A DNA stretch of 64,000 nucleotides from Nitrospirota bacterium (GTDB lineage Bacteria; Nitrospirota; Thermodesulfovibrionia; Thermodesulfovibrionales; UBA6898). The DNA is taken from NCBI GenBank assembly GCA_021825365.1, contig JAKAHR010000020.1, forward strand, positions 1 through 64,000. Direction: 5' to 3'. This document shows positions 52,944 to 61,775 of this stretch, one piece after another. The position numbers were made by a program, and so were the translations under genes. The notes beneath the pieces are model-generated. The model was not told the origin of the DNA. It did not search any database and saw only the letters and a program-made list of their open reading frames with translations. The stretch's first letter is position 1, and each line of letters opens with the position of its first letter.

Positions 52944-54045
52944 TCAAAAGAAGAAGGCCGGCCGCATCACCAGGAAAGAGGCCGTCGCCATCCTCAAGAA
53001 GGCTGATCTCCTTGAACTGGGGCAGGCGGCTGATGAACTCAGGAGCAGGCTCCATCCCGAAGGCATTGTCACCTTTGTCGTGGACCGCAACATCAATTAC
53101 ACCAATGTCTGCATCAACAGATGCACCTTCTGCGCCTTCTGGAGGAAGGAGGACGCACCCGACGCCTATATCCTCAACGAGGCGGAGCTGTTCACAAAGA
53201 TCGATGAAACCATCTCCCTGGGCGGGACCCAGATACTCATTCAGGGCGGGCTTCATCCCCACCTCGGGCTTGACTACTATGTCAGACTGCTCTCCTCTAT
53301 CAAGGACAGATACGACATCAACATCCATGGTTTTTCACCCCCCGAGATCTGTTATATCGCCGATTCAGCGGACATCACCGTGAGGGAGGCTCTTGCGATC
53401 CTGAAGGACGCAGGGCTCGATTCGGTGCCGGGCGGCGGGGCGGAGATCCTCTCCGACCGGGTGCGGGAGATCGTCAGCCCGCGCAAGATACGCTCCTCGC
53501 GGTGGCTCAAGGTGATGGAGGAGGCTCACAGGCTTGGTATGCGGACAACGGCAACGATGATGTTCGGGAGCATCGAGACTCCGGAGGACATTGTCGAGCA
53601 CCTGGACGCGGTGCGGGACCTGCAGGACAGGACAGGAGGGTTCACCGCATTCATTCCCTGGTCTTTTCAGCCCGGCAACACGGAGCTGGGCAAAAGAGAG
53701 CGGCGAAAGGGGGCCGGTACAAAGAAATCAAAAAAGGCCGGACCAGCGGCTTCCTATGGTGCAACAGCGGTTGAATACCTCCGGGTCCTTGCCCTGTCGA
53801 GGATATACCTCGATAACATCCGGAATGTCCAGGCATCGTGGGTGACGCAGGGACTGAAATTGGCGCAGGTCGCTTTGAGGTTCGGGGCGAATGATTTCGG
53901 TTCGACCATGATAGAGGAAAACGTGGTAGCCTCGACCGGCGTGAGCTACAGCGTCTCGATGGATGACATCATCAATGCAATCCGCTCGTCCGGCTTTGCT
54001 CCCTGCCAGCGGGATACCCTCTATCGGATCGTCAGACGATTCTGA
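52936..54045 (+). CDS. mqnC: Cyclic dehypoxanthinyl futalosine synthase (radical SAM)
   Basis: 369 residues. CINRCTFCAFWR, QILIQGGLHPHLGLDYYV, and late NVQASWVTQGLKLAQVALRFG. It cyclises dehypoxanthine futalosine in the futalosine route. After NTELGKRERRKGAG a basic insertion (KKSKKAGPAAS) of about 20 residues separates two well-conserved parts. ATG at 52936 lies within the end of mqnE; the longer upstream frame is a shadow. Confidence 0.94.
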   Translation: MADQKKKAGRITRKEAVAILKKADLLELGQAADELRSRLHPEGIVTFVVDRNINYTNVCINRCTFCAFWRKEDAPDAYILNEAELFTKIDETISLGGTQILIQGGLHPHLGLDYYVRLLSSIKDRYDINIHGFSPPEICYIADSADITVREALAILKDAGLDSVPGGGAEILSDRVREIVSPRKIRSSRWLKVMEEAHRLGMRTTATMMFGSIETPEDIVEHLDAVRDLQDRTGGFTAFIPWSFQPGNTELGKRERRKGAGTKKSKKAGPAASYGATAVEYLRVLALSRIYLDNIRNVQASWVTQGLKLAQVALRFGANDFGSTMIEENVVASTGVSYSVSMDDIINAIRSSGFAPCQRDTLYRIVRRF

Positions 54046-54057
54046 ATCAGATCTGAA

Positions 54058-54501
54058 TCAGAAGCAGGCCTCGTCCCTGTGGGCAAACCCCTTCGCGTAG
54101 TCGAGGAAGAAGCCTGCCACCGGTTCGACCTTCACCATGATCATATCAGGATTCTGAGGGAAAGAGGCGACTGCCGGGAACTTTCTTGCATACATTTCCC
54201 CTGCAATCTTGAGCTCTTTCGGGTCTGCCAGTACGGATGCTGTCCCTTCCATCTGCACCCCCTGGATATTCATCCAGTCAGCATAGTCCTCATCAACCGC
54301 AAAGGAGACATGCGGGGTCTTCAGGATGTTCTGCGCCTTCCGTGAGGTCCTGAGGGTGCCGAAGTAAACGGTACAGCCGTCGGATACGTACTCAACGGTA
54401 TGGGCCAGCGGCCTTCCGTCGGGTGTCACCGTGGCGAGGGTCATCTTGTTGTGTGACGTAAGATAATCCGCGATCTTCTTTTTGATCTCGTCGGGTGCCA
54501 T
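54058..54501 (-). CDS. Pyridoxamine 5'-phosphate oxidase-like flavoprotein
   Basis: 147 residues of a split-barrel FMN-binding family: MTLATVTPDGRPLAHTVEYV and CTVYFGTLRTSRKAQNI, with a closing KVEPVAGFFLDYAKGF. It has no known specific substrate. The ATG follows AAGGAGG. It is convergent with mqnC by 12 bases. Confidence 0.85.
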   Translation of the reverse strand: MAPDEIKKKIADYLTSHNKMTLATVTPDGRPLAHTVEYVSDGCTVYFGTLRTSRKAQNILKTPHVSFAVDEDYADWMNIQGVQMEGTASVLADPKELKIAGEMYARKFPAVASFPQNPDMIMVKVEPVAGFFLDYAKGFAHRDEACF

Positions 54502-54606
54502 GGTGCAACCTCCTTGGCGGAAGGACCGGGTGGATGCTGTTCCCGAAGGAAACCTGATTACATTATAGGAGCGGTCGGGAGGCTTTGCAACAGCGGCGGC
54601 CGAACA

Positions 54607-55170
54607 TCATCCCTGTCGTGAGCGGTACAGGGACATCACCTCGTCGCGCGTGATGACTGATTCCACGGGAAGACCGAGGGCCTCGATATTCTCCCTTCCG
54701 CCTTCCTGTCTGTCCACCAGGGCGATCGCCTTTACCACGGAAAGTCCTCCGTCCCGCGCCTTGACGATCGCCTCGACCGTCGACTTGCCCGTGGTGATCA
54801 CGTCATCCACGATGACGACTTTGTCGCCGGATACGATGTTGCCCTCAATCCACTGCATGGTGCCGTGTGCCTTGGCATTTTTGCGGATCACGAACGCCTC
54901 AAGAGGGTTGCCTTTCAGAAAAGATGTATAGGCAACCGCATTGGCGATCGGATCGGCCCCGAGGGTGAGACCGCCGATGCCCCGAATGCCCGCGGCCTTC
55001 ACCATCTCGTAGATAATGCTGCCGATAAGATGCATCCCCTCGGGATGCAGGGTTACTGCCTTGCAGTTGAAGTAGTAGTTGCTCATCCTGCCTGAGACGA
55101 GCTTGAATACAGGCTCTTCGCTGTACCGGAATGCCTTTTCGCAGATGAGCTCGATGAGTCTCTGTTTCAT
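54607..55170 (-). CDS. pyrE: Orotate phosphoribosyltransferase
   Basis: 187 residues: PRPP loop VVIVDDVITTGKSTVEAI, and KAHGTMQWIEGNIVSGDK as the flexible loop. It joins orotate to PRPP to make OMP in pyrimidine synthesis. The ATG at 55170 follows AAGGA. Confidence 0.95.
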   Translation of the reverse strand: MKQRLIELICEKAFRYSEEPVFKLVSGRMSNYYFNCKAVTLHPEGMHLIGSIIYEMVKAAGIRGIGGLTLGADPIANAVAYTSFLKGNPLEAFVIRKNAKAHGTMQWIEGNIVSGDKVVIVDDVITTGKSTVEAIVKARDGGLSVVKAIALVDRQEGGRENIEALGLPVESVITRDEVMSLYRSRQG

Positions 55171-55271
55171 GTCCTTCCCCGTTCACTCGTGATTCGAAAG
55201 TGAACTATTATAATGCAAACCGGGGCCTGATGAAACAGGTCCTGCAGAAGGCGTATGTATGCGGTACGGAC

Positions 55272-55583
55272 CTAATCGACGGGGGTAACGACGGCCATAA
55301 CAACAAGACGGCTGTCCTTTGCCCTGAATCCGTGGGGGACCATGGGTTCGCAGAGTATGCAGGTCTTCTCATCCACCTCTATATCTTCATCTCCCACAGT
55401 AACGATACCTTTGCCTTCCACGCAGTACATGAGGAGACGCATCGGCGCCTTGTGCGGTTTCAGCTCCTGGCCGGGTTCGAGGCACATGAGTGCGATCCTC
55501 ATCTCCGGTTTGTCCGCAAGCATCTCCCGGCTGATCCTGTCGGGATAGAATTTTATGAGTTTCTTCAGGTCGAGCGTTTCCAT
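55272..55583 (-). CDS. Small cupin-domain protein
   Basis: 103 residues forming one cupin barrel: GQELKPHKAPMRLLMYCVEGKG and CEPMVPHGFRA. Conserved His pattern is PH-x3 with the later PHGF, so a metal site is likely. It is of the type often paired with sensors and enzymes of anaerobic metabolism; no function is assigned. The start follows AAGGAGGTG. Confidence 0.8.
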   Translation of the reverse strand: METLDLKKLIKFYPDRISREMLADKPEMRIALMCLEPGQELKPHKAPMRLLMYCVEGKGIVTVGDEDIEVDEKTCILCEPMVPHGFRAKDSRLVVMAVVTPVD

Positions 55584-55785
55584 AATGCCACCTCCTTTAT
55601 TTGTCTTTATTATCGTATGGATGACGGCCGAATACTATGACCCTCATCATAATCGTACGACAGGCGGCGGGGCAGGAATCGATCGGAACGGCGCAGACGC
55701 AGCGGTACAACGAAAGCGATGACAGAGAGGGATTGACATGACGAGGTATATTTCATTCCACTTTCCCCTCAACACTGCTGACTGG

Positions 55786-55791
55786 TACAAT
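55786..55791 (+). promoter_or_regulatory. Extended -10 element abutting the DUF551 gene
   Basis: TGG-TACAAT (55783-55791), then 6 bases to the ATG at 55798, the start that matches the DUF551 homology start. The -35 is weak. No ribosome binding site lies in the gap. Confidence 0.5.
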
Positions 55792-55797
55792 ACGGAC

Positions 55798-56217
55798 ATG
55801 GAAAGTTCAGCTCATTGGATTAAGACAAGTGACCGGCTTCCGGAGAAGGGCTCCGTGGTGCTGGTCTGGCATCATGGTCAGGAGACCGGGTTCGGCCTGG
55901 CATCCATCGACGAAGGAGGGGAATGGATATCATCTTCCGGCACGGAGGCGCAGCCCTCCTACTGGATGTCCCTTCCCCGGCCCCCCGGAGAAAGCGCGTC
56001 CCTGCGAGCAGAGGGCGTGCGCGGAGAGGTGATCAGCGGCCGGCTGATGCTCGATATCGACGAGGAGCCGGAGACGGTCGCCTGGCTGATGCAGCATTTT
56101 ATCGACGGCAGCGCGGCAGTCGTCAATGAAGCGGAATATTTCGTGACTGACATGAAGAATGAGGTGATCGAGGGGAAAATGCTTTCCGTCTTTTTCCTCT
56201 CCCCGGCCTTCCTTTAA
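55798..56217 (+). CDS. DUF551-like protein
   Basis: 139 residues starting MESSAHWIKTSDRLPEKG, with the DUF551 pattern SAHWIKTSDRLPEKGSVVLVW and SYWMSLPRPPG. A frame from ATG 55738 has a ribosome binding site but adds 20 residues with no family match, so I prefer 55798 with a leaderless promoter. The C-terminal 60 residues are outside DUF551. Function is unknown. Confidence 0.65.
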   Translation: MESSAHWIKTSDRLPEKGSVVLVWHHGQETGFGLASIDEGGEWISSSGTEAQPSYWMSLPRPPGESASLRAEGVRGEVISGRLMLDIDEEPETVAWLMQHFIDGSAAVVNEAEYFVTDMKNEVIEGKMLSVFFLSPAFL

Positions 56218-56249
56218 GAGCCCCTATATCACCGCTGCCGGAGGAATGC

Positions 56250-57074
56250 ATGGACGCGCAGGACCGCAGGAAACGGATGAGAGAGACATTCGATGCCGTC
56301 TCTCCCGGTTACGACAACCCGGCCCTCAGGTTCTTCTCAGAAACCGCCCGATGCCTGGCCGGCTATCTGGATGTGACCGATGGAAGCTGTGTTCTTGATG
56401 CTGCGACCGGGACCGGGAACGTTGCCCTGGAGGTCGCCCGCCGCCTCCCCGGGGTCAAGGTGACCGGTATCGATTTTTCGGCAGGCATGCTCCGCCAGGC
56501 AAAGACGAAGGCATCAGCCGCCGGGCTTGGAAATGCGGAATTTCTTGAGATGGACATGCAGGAAATCGCCTTCGCGGACGATTATTTCGATGCAGCGGTC
56601 TGCTCTTTCGGTGTCTTCTTTGCTGACGACATGATGCATCAGCTCAGACTGATGGCGGCCAAGGTCAGGCCCGGCGGCAGGGTTATTGTTACCGGGTTCC
56701 ATGAAGATGCCTTCCGGCCTCTCATGGATATCTTCGGAGACCATCTGGAGAGATACGGGATTGAGCGGCCTTCGCTGAAATGGAAGCTGATATCCACTCC
56801 ATCCCGCTGCGAGGCCCTCTTCCGGGAAGCCGGCTTGTCGGATATACGGGTAGACCGTCGGGACCACGGCTATTTCCTCAGGGACGCAGGGGAGTGGTGG
56901 GACGTGATCTGGAATGCTGGGCTGCGCAGCCGGGTCAGCCAGCTCTCACCCGAGAATCTCCGGAGATTCAGGGAAGAGCACCTGCATGCAGTGGAAAGGA
57001 CCAGGACGGAAGACGGCATTCGCCTCAATATAGAAGTTCTGTACACATCCGGGGTAAAAGCGGCTCAGGAGTGA
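56250..57074 (+). CDS. SAM-dependent class I methyltransferase
   Basis: 274 residues with motif I VLDAATGTGNVALEVA, motif II-like FDAAVCSFGVFF and post-motif PGGRVIVTGF. It is UbiE-like in length and pattern but the substrate cannot be read. The ATG follows GGAGGA. Confidence 0.85.
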   Translation: MDAQDRRKRMRETFDAVSPGYDNPALRFFSETARCLAGYLDVTDGSCVLDAATGTGNVALEVARRLPGVKVTGIDFSAGMLRQAKTKASAAGLGNAEFLEMDMQEIAFADDYFDAAVCSFGVFFADDMMHQLRLMAAKVRPGGRVIVTGFHEDAFRPLMDIFGDHLERYGIERPSLKWKLISTPSRCEALFREAGLSDIRVDRRDHGYFLRDAGEWWDVIWNAGLRSRVSQLSPENLRRFREEHLHAVERTRTEDGIRLNIEVLYTSGVKAAQE

Positions 57075-57088
57075 CCGGTCTCCTCTTT

Positions 57089-57117
57089 TTGACACCAGCA
57101 TCCTGTCGCGTTACAAT
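57089..57117 (+). promoter_or_regulatory. Promoter of the uvrD-like gene
   Basis: TTGACA (57089-57094), a 17-base spacer and TACAAT (57112-57117). The predicted leader to ATG 57200 is about 76 bases. Confidence 0.65.
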
Positions 57118-57199
57118 AATGCCCTAGTCTCTGTGGTTGGCAGTTTCACGTCACGCCCGGACGATCAAGAAAGATTTCAGCTCCGAAAAGAAGAAGGTC

Positions 57200-59224
57200 A
57201 TGGATATCGAGAGGGAAATAGCGCGTCTGAATCCGCGTCAGAAGGAAGCCGTGCTTCATACCGAAGGCCCCCTGCTCATCCTCGCCGGAGCCGGATCGGG
57301 AAAGACGCGGGTCATTACCATGAGGGCGGCGTACCTGTTGCACCGGGGCGCTGCGGCACAGTCTGTCTTGGCGGTTACCTTTACGAACAAGGCAGCGCGA
57401 GAGATGCGGGGGCGCGTCTCTATGATGGTCAGAGGCAAGGGCAACGGCGGCCCGATAATCTCGACCTTCCATTCGCTCTGCCTGAACATCCTCCGGCGGG
57501 AGATAGAGCATCTCGGCTATCGCAAGGATTTTACCATCTATGACACCGGGGAGCAGATCTCGCTGCTGCGCAATATCCTTTCAGACATCCGGTTCCACGA
57601 TAAGACCTTCAAAATAGAGTCTGTCCTTGAGAGGATAAGCAGGTCGAAGAACGACTACGTTTCCGCGGCGGCAGCGGCCTCCCCTGAAGACGACAAGATA
57701 GAGGAGGTGACCGAGAGGCTTTCTCCCAAGTACCATGAGGCCCTCAGGACGCTCAACGCCCTGGATTTTGATGACCTGCTGCTTTTCACGCTGAGGCTCT
57801 TCAGGGAACACCCTGCCGTGCTTCAGCGCTACCGGGACCGCTTCAGATATCTCATGGTCGATGAGTATCAGGACACCAACCGCGTACAGTACGACTTCAT
57901 CAGGATGCTGGCGGGCGAAAGGAAGAACCTCTGCGTTGTGGGAGACGACGACCAGTCGATCTACGGCTGGCGGGGGGCGCACATAGGCAATATCCTCGAC
58001 TTTGAGAAGGACTTCCCGGGCACAGCGGTCATCAGGCTCGAACAGAATTACCGCTCAACCGGCCACATCCTCCAGGCTGCCAACGCGGTGATAAAGAACA
58101 ACGGGAAACGGATGGAAAAGACGCTCTGGACGGCAGGCAAACCCGGGCCCAGGGTATGCATCTTCAGAGCGGCAGACGCTGAAGAGGAGGCCCGGTGGGT
58201 TGCGGACAGGATCTCCATGATCAGGTTCGACGGTAATCTGCGGTGGGAGGACTTTTCGGTCATCTACCGGGCCAACCTTTTTTCAAAGCCCTTTGAAGAG
58301 GCGCTCCGCAAACTGAGAATCCCCTACTGCGTCGTCGGAGGGACGAGTTATTTTGAGAACAGGGAGATCAAGGACCTTGCGGCCTACCTCAAGATCATCG
58401 CCAACCCGCGGGACGACCTCAGTCTCCTCCGGGCCGCAAATGTGCCCAAGAGAGGGCTGGGGGCGACCGCCCTGGGCAGGCTGTCGAAGTTTGCGCAGAC
58501 GCAGTCGATCCCCCTGCTTGAGGCATTCGCCAGGGCGGAGGAGATCAGCGAACTGGGGGCAAAGACGGCCGAGTCTGCGGAGGAATTTTCCCGGATGATC
58601 GGTCGCTACCAGGCCGTCTTTCAGAAGAGGCGGGTCATGGGCGACAGCTTCAAGGCGCTGGTGGAAGAGATCCGCTACAGGGACTACATCCGCGAGCTGT
58701 ACAAGACCCCCGAGGCTGCGATGAGGAAGATAGAAAACCTCGATGCCTTTATCTCTTCCCTGGCCGGATATGCAGTTGAAGAGGCCGCCCCCACGCTGCA
58801 GGGGTTCCTCGAGACCCTCGCCCTCTCCGATCTCATGGAGGAAAAAGAGGAGAAGACGGGGAGCGGCGTCACGCTCATCTCCTTCCATTCCGCAAAAGGG
58901 CTCGAATTCCCCGTTGTTTTTATCTGCGGCGTGGAGGAGGACATCCTGCCGCACAAGAAATCATCAGCAACGGCCGATGGCGTGGAAGAGGAAAGAAGGC
59001 TTTTCTACGTCGGGATAACCCGGGCGATGAAGGAACTCTACATCACCTACGCGGGCCACAGGACCAAGTACGGCAAACAATCAGGCGTGAACCCGTCCCG
59101 GTTCCTCGATGAGATACCCGGCGAGGTGCTCCAGCGGCTCAATCACGAGACCCCTGATGCTGACGATGAAGAACGTTTCGCGCGTAAATCCCTTGCCCAC
59201 ATAAAGGCGATCTTGGGAGAGTAG
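57200..59224 (+). CDS. uvrD: UvrD/PcrA/Rep superfamily 1A DNA helicase
   Basis: 674 residues: motif I LAGAGSGKTRVI, motif Ia TFTNKAAREM, motif II VDEYQDTN, motif III GDDDQSIYGWRGA, motif IV/V LISFHSAKGLEFPVVF and motif VI VGITRAMKELYITYA. It is an ATP-dependent 3'-5' helicase of repair and replication restart. Start chosen at ATG 57200; TTG at 57137 in frame is unlikely. Confidence 0.93.
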   Translation: MDIEREIARLNPRQKEAVLHTEGPLLILAGAGSGKTRVITMRAAYLLHRGAAAQSVLAVTFTNKAAREMRGRVSMMVRGKGNGGPIISTFHSLCLNILRREIEHLGYRKDFTIYDTGEQISLLRNILSDIRFHDKTFKIESVLERISRSKNDYVSAAAAASPEDDKIEEVTERLSPKYHEALRTLNALDFDDLLLFTLRLFREHPAVLQRYRDRFRYLMVDEYQDTNRVQYDFIRMLAGERKNLCVVGDDDQSIYGWRGAHIGNILDFEKDFPGTAVIRLEQNYRSTGHILQAANAVIKNNGKRMEKTLWTAGKPGPRVCIFRAADAEEEARWVADRISMIRFDGNLRWEDFSVIYRANLFSKPFEEALRKLRIPYCVVGGTSYFENREIKDLAAYLKIIANPRDDLSLLRAANVPKRGLGATALGRLSKFAQTQSIPLLEAFARAEEISELGAKTAESAEEFSRMIGRYQAVFQKRRVMGDSFKALVEEIRYRDYIRELYKTPEAAMRKIENLDAFISSLAGYAVEEAAPTLQGFLETLALSDLMEEKEEKTGSGVTLISFHSAKGLEFPVVFICGVEEDILPHKKSSATADGVEEERRLFYVGITRAMKELYITYAGHRTKYGKQSGVNPSRFLDEIPGEVLQRLNHETPDADDEERFARKSLAHIKAILGE

Positions 59225-59285
59225 ACCGAAGAGACAGCAGGCGTGGATTGACAAAAGAAAACGGTCCCGCTTACCTTATCATCAC

Positions 59286-60047
59286 ATGAATGCCTTCGGG
59301 TTCTGCTCAAAGACAGCGCTCTTTCTCCTGACCACCCTAGTCCTTTCTCCCCTGTACGTCTGTATCCTGCTCCTGTTGTATCCGTGGCGGCTTTCTGTAG
59401 GACCAAGGCTTGTGCGGTTCTATTCGGCTATCTGCCTTGCGATCTATCGGGTGAAGATCAGGAAGGGGAAGTCCCGCTCCCTGAAGAAGCTCCGGGGAAA
59501 TCTTCTCATCATCTCGAATCACGCGAGTTTTCTCGACATCTTCGTGCTTTCAGCCAGGTTCGGGACGGCCTTTGTCAGCAAGGCTGAGGTGAAAGGCTAT
59601 CCGATCATCGGGCAGATTGCCTGGCTCATGGGCAGCATCTTTTTCGACCGGGCCTCGGCCAAGGAAAGGATGCGGGTGCTCAATGCGATCGTGAAGGGGC
59701 ATTCCGGCCGTACCCTGGCTGTCTTCCCGCAGGGGACAACAGGGGGCATCTCCGAACGCCTCCCTTTTCATCGGGGCATCTTTAAGGTGATCGAACTGAA
59801 CCCGGAGCTGACCATCCTGCCGGTGACTCTCTATTACAGGGACGATGCCGCGGTAGCCTGGGTACGGCCGCAGTCCCTGCGGGAAAATGCGGCGAGGGTC
59901 TGCCGCCAGAAGAAAGTCCCCGTGAAGCTGATCGTGCATCAGGCTGTCACCATAGAGGATTACCGGGGAAAGACCGCAGCGGAGGTCTGCAGCATGGTGG
60001 AAAAGACCGTTTTGGGACCTCTTGCGAGGCCTTACCAGGAGGTGTAG
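59286..60047 (+). CDS. plsC: 1-acyl-sn-glycerol-3-phosphate acyltransferase (PlsC-like)
   Basis: 253 residues: N-terminal membrane segment(s), acyltransferase motif NHASFLD (HX4D) and FPQGTTGG in place of the usual FPEGT, plus GSIFFDRAS. It acylates lysophosphatidate. TTGACA with TTACCT 17 bases on precedes the ATG at 59286 by 10 bases; no ribosome binding site. Confidence 0.82.
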   Translation: MNAFGFCSKTALFLLTTLVLSPLYVCILLLLYPWRLSVGPRLVRFYSAICLAIYRVKIRKGKSRSLKKLRGNLLIISNHASFLDIFVLSARFGTAFVSKAEVKGYPIIGQIAWLMGSIFFDRASAKERMRVLNAIVKGHSGRTLAVFPQGTTGGISERLPFHRGIFKVIELNPELTILPVTLYYRDDAAVAWVRPQSLRENAARVCRQKKVPVKLIVHQAVTIEDYRGKTAAEVCSMVEKTVLGPLARPYQEV

Positions 60048-60066
60048 TTCCGGACCGGACCGGCTG

Positions 60067-60375
60067 TTATTTGACCACCTTCAGTCTCTTCAGAAGGATG
60101 AGGGAGGTCTGGTAGTCGGCCCCCTCCTCCTTCTTCACCTGCCGGAAGAATGCACACTCAGTGCAGTCCTTGTACTTCTGGGCAAAGGTCCCTTGAACGG
60201 CACTGCCGCAAAATGTTCCGGCGATTACCCAGCATGCCCTGCCCGCCTTTTTCCCTCCGTGGGTACCTTCCAGTCTTTCATCCGTTGCGGCCGGGCAGAT
60301 CCCGAGTTCCCTGACGTTCTTTCCACCGGGTTCCCTGCCACACTTCATGACTTCCCAGCAGTTCTTCTTCGCCAT
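60067..60375 (-). CDS. Two-CW-domain protein
   Basis: 102 residues with CWEVMKCGRE and ACWVIAGTFCG, repeats of the two-CW type, and further CTEC. It belongs to a small Cys-rich family common in anaerobic environmental bacteria, of unknown role. ATG at 60375 behind AAGGAG. Confidence 0.8.
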   Translation of the reverse strand: MAKKNCWEVMKCGREPGGKNVRELGICPAATDERLEGTHGGKKAGRACWVIAGTFCGSAVQGTFAQKYKDCTECAFFRQVKKEEGADYQTSLILLKRLKVVK

Positions 60376-60476
60376 GGTCAACTCCTTACACTATATAGTA
60401 ATCCACACCGGGGGAAAAAATCTGAATATGGCAAGAAAGTTGTCCGCCGGCAGTGGCGGAGCCGGCCGCAGGAGTT

Positions 60477-61616
<1,140 letters not shown>

Positions 61617-61775
61617 TTATGCACTATTCAGCATCCTCTGTGCTGCGCGGAGCGGGTCGCGAAAAGGATGCCATGGGGGCCCGATCGGTTGACTTTTCGG
61701 GTATTTATGCTTCACTTGAACCAGGGAAAGGGGCGCTGGTGCAAAATCTATTCGGATGGGCAGAGGAGCCGGAAA

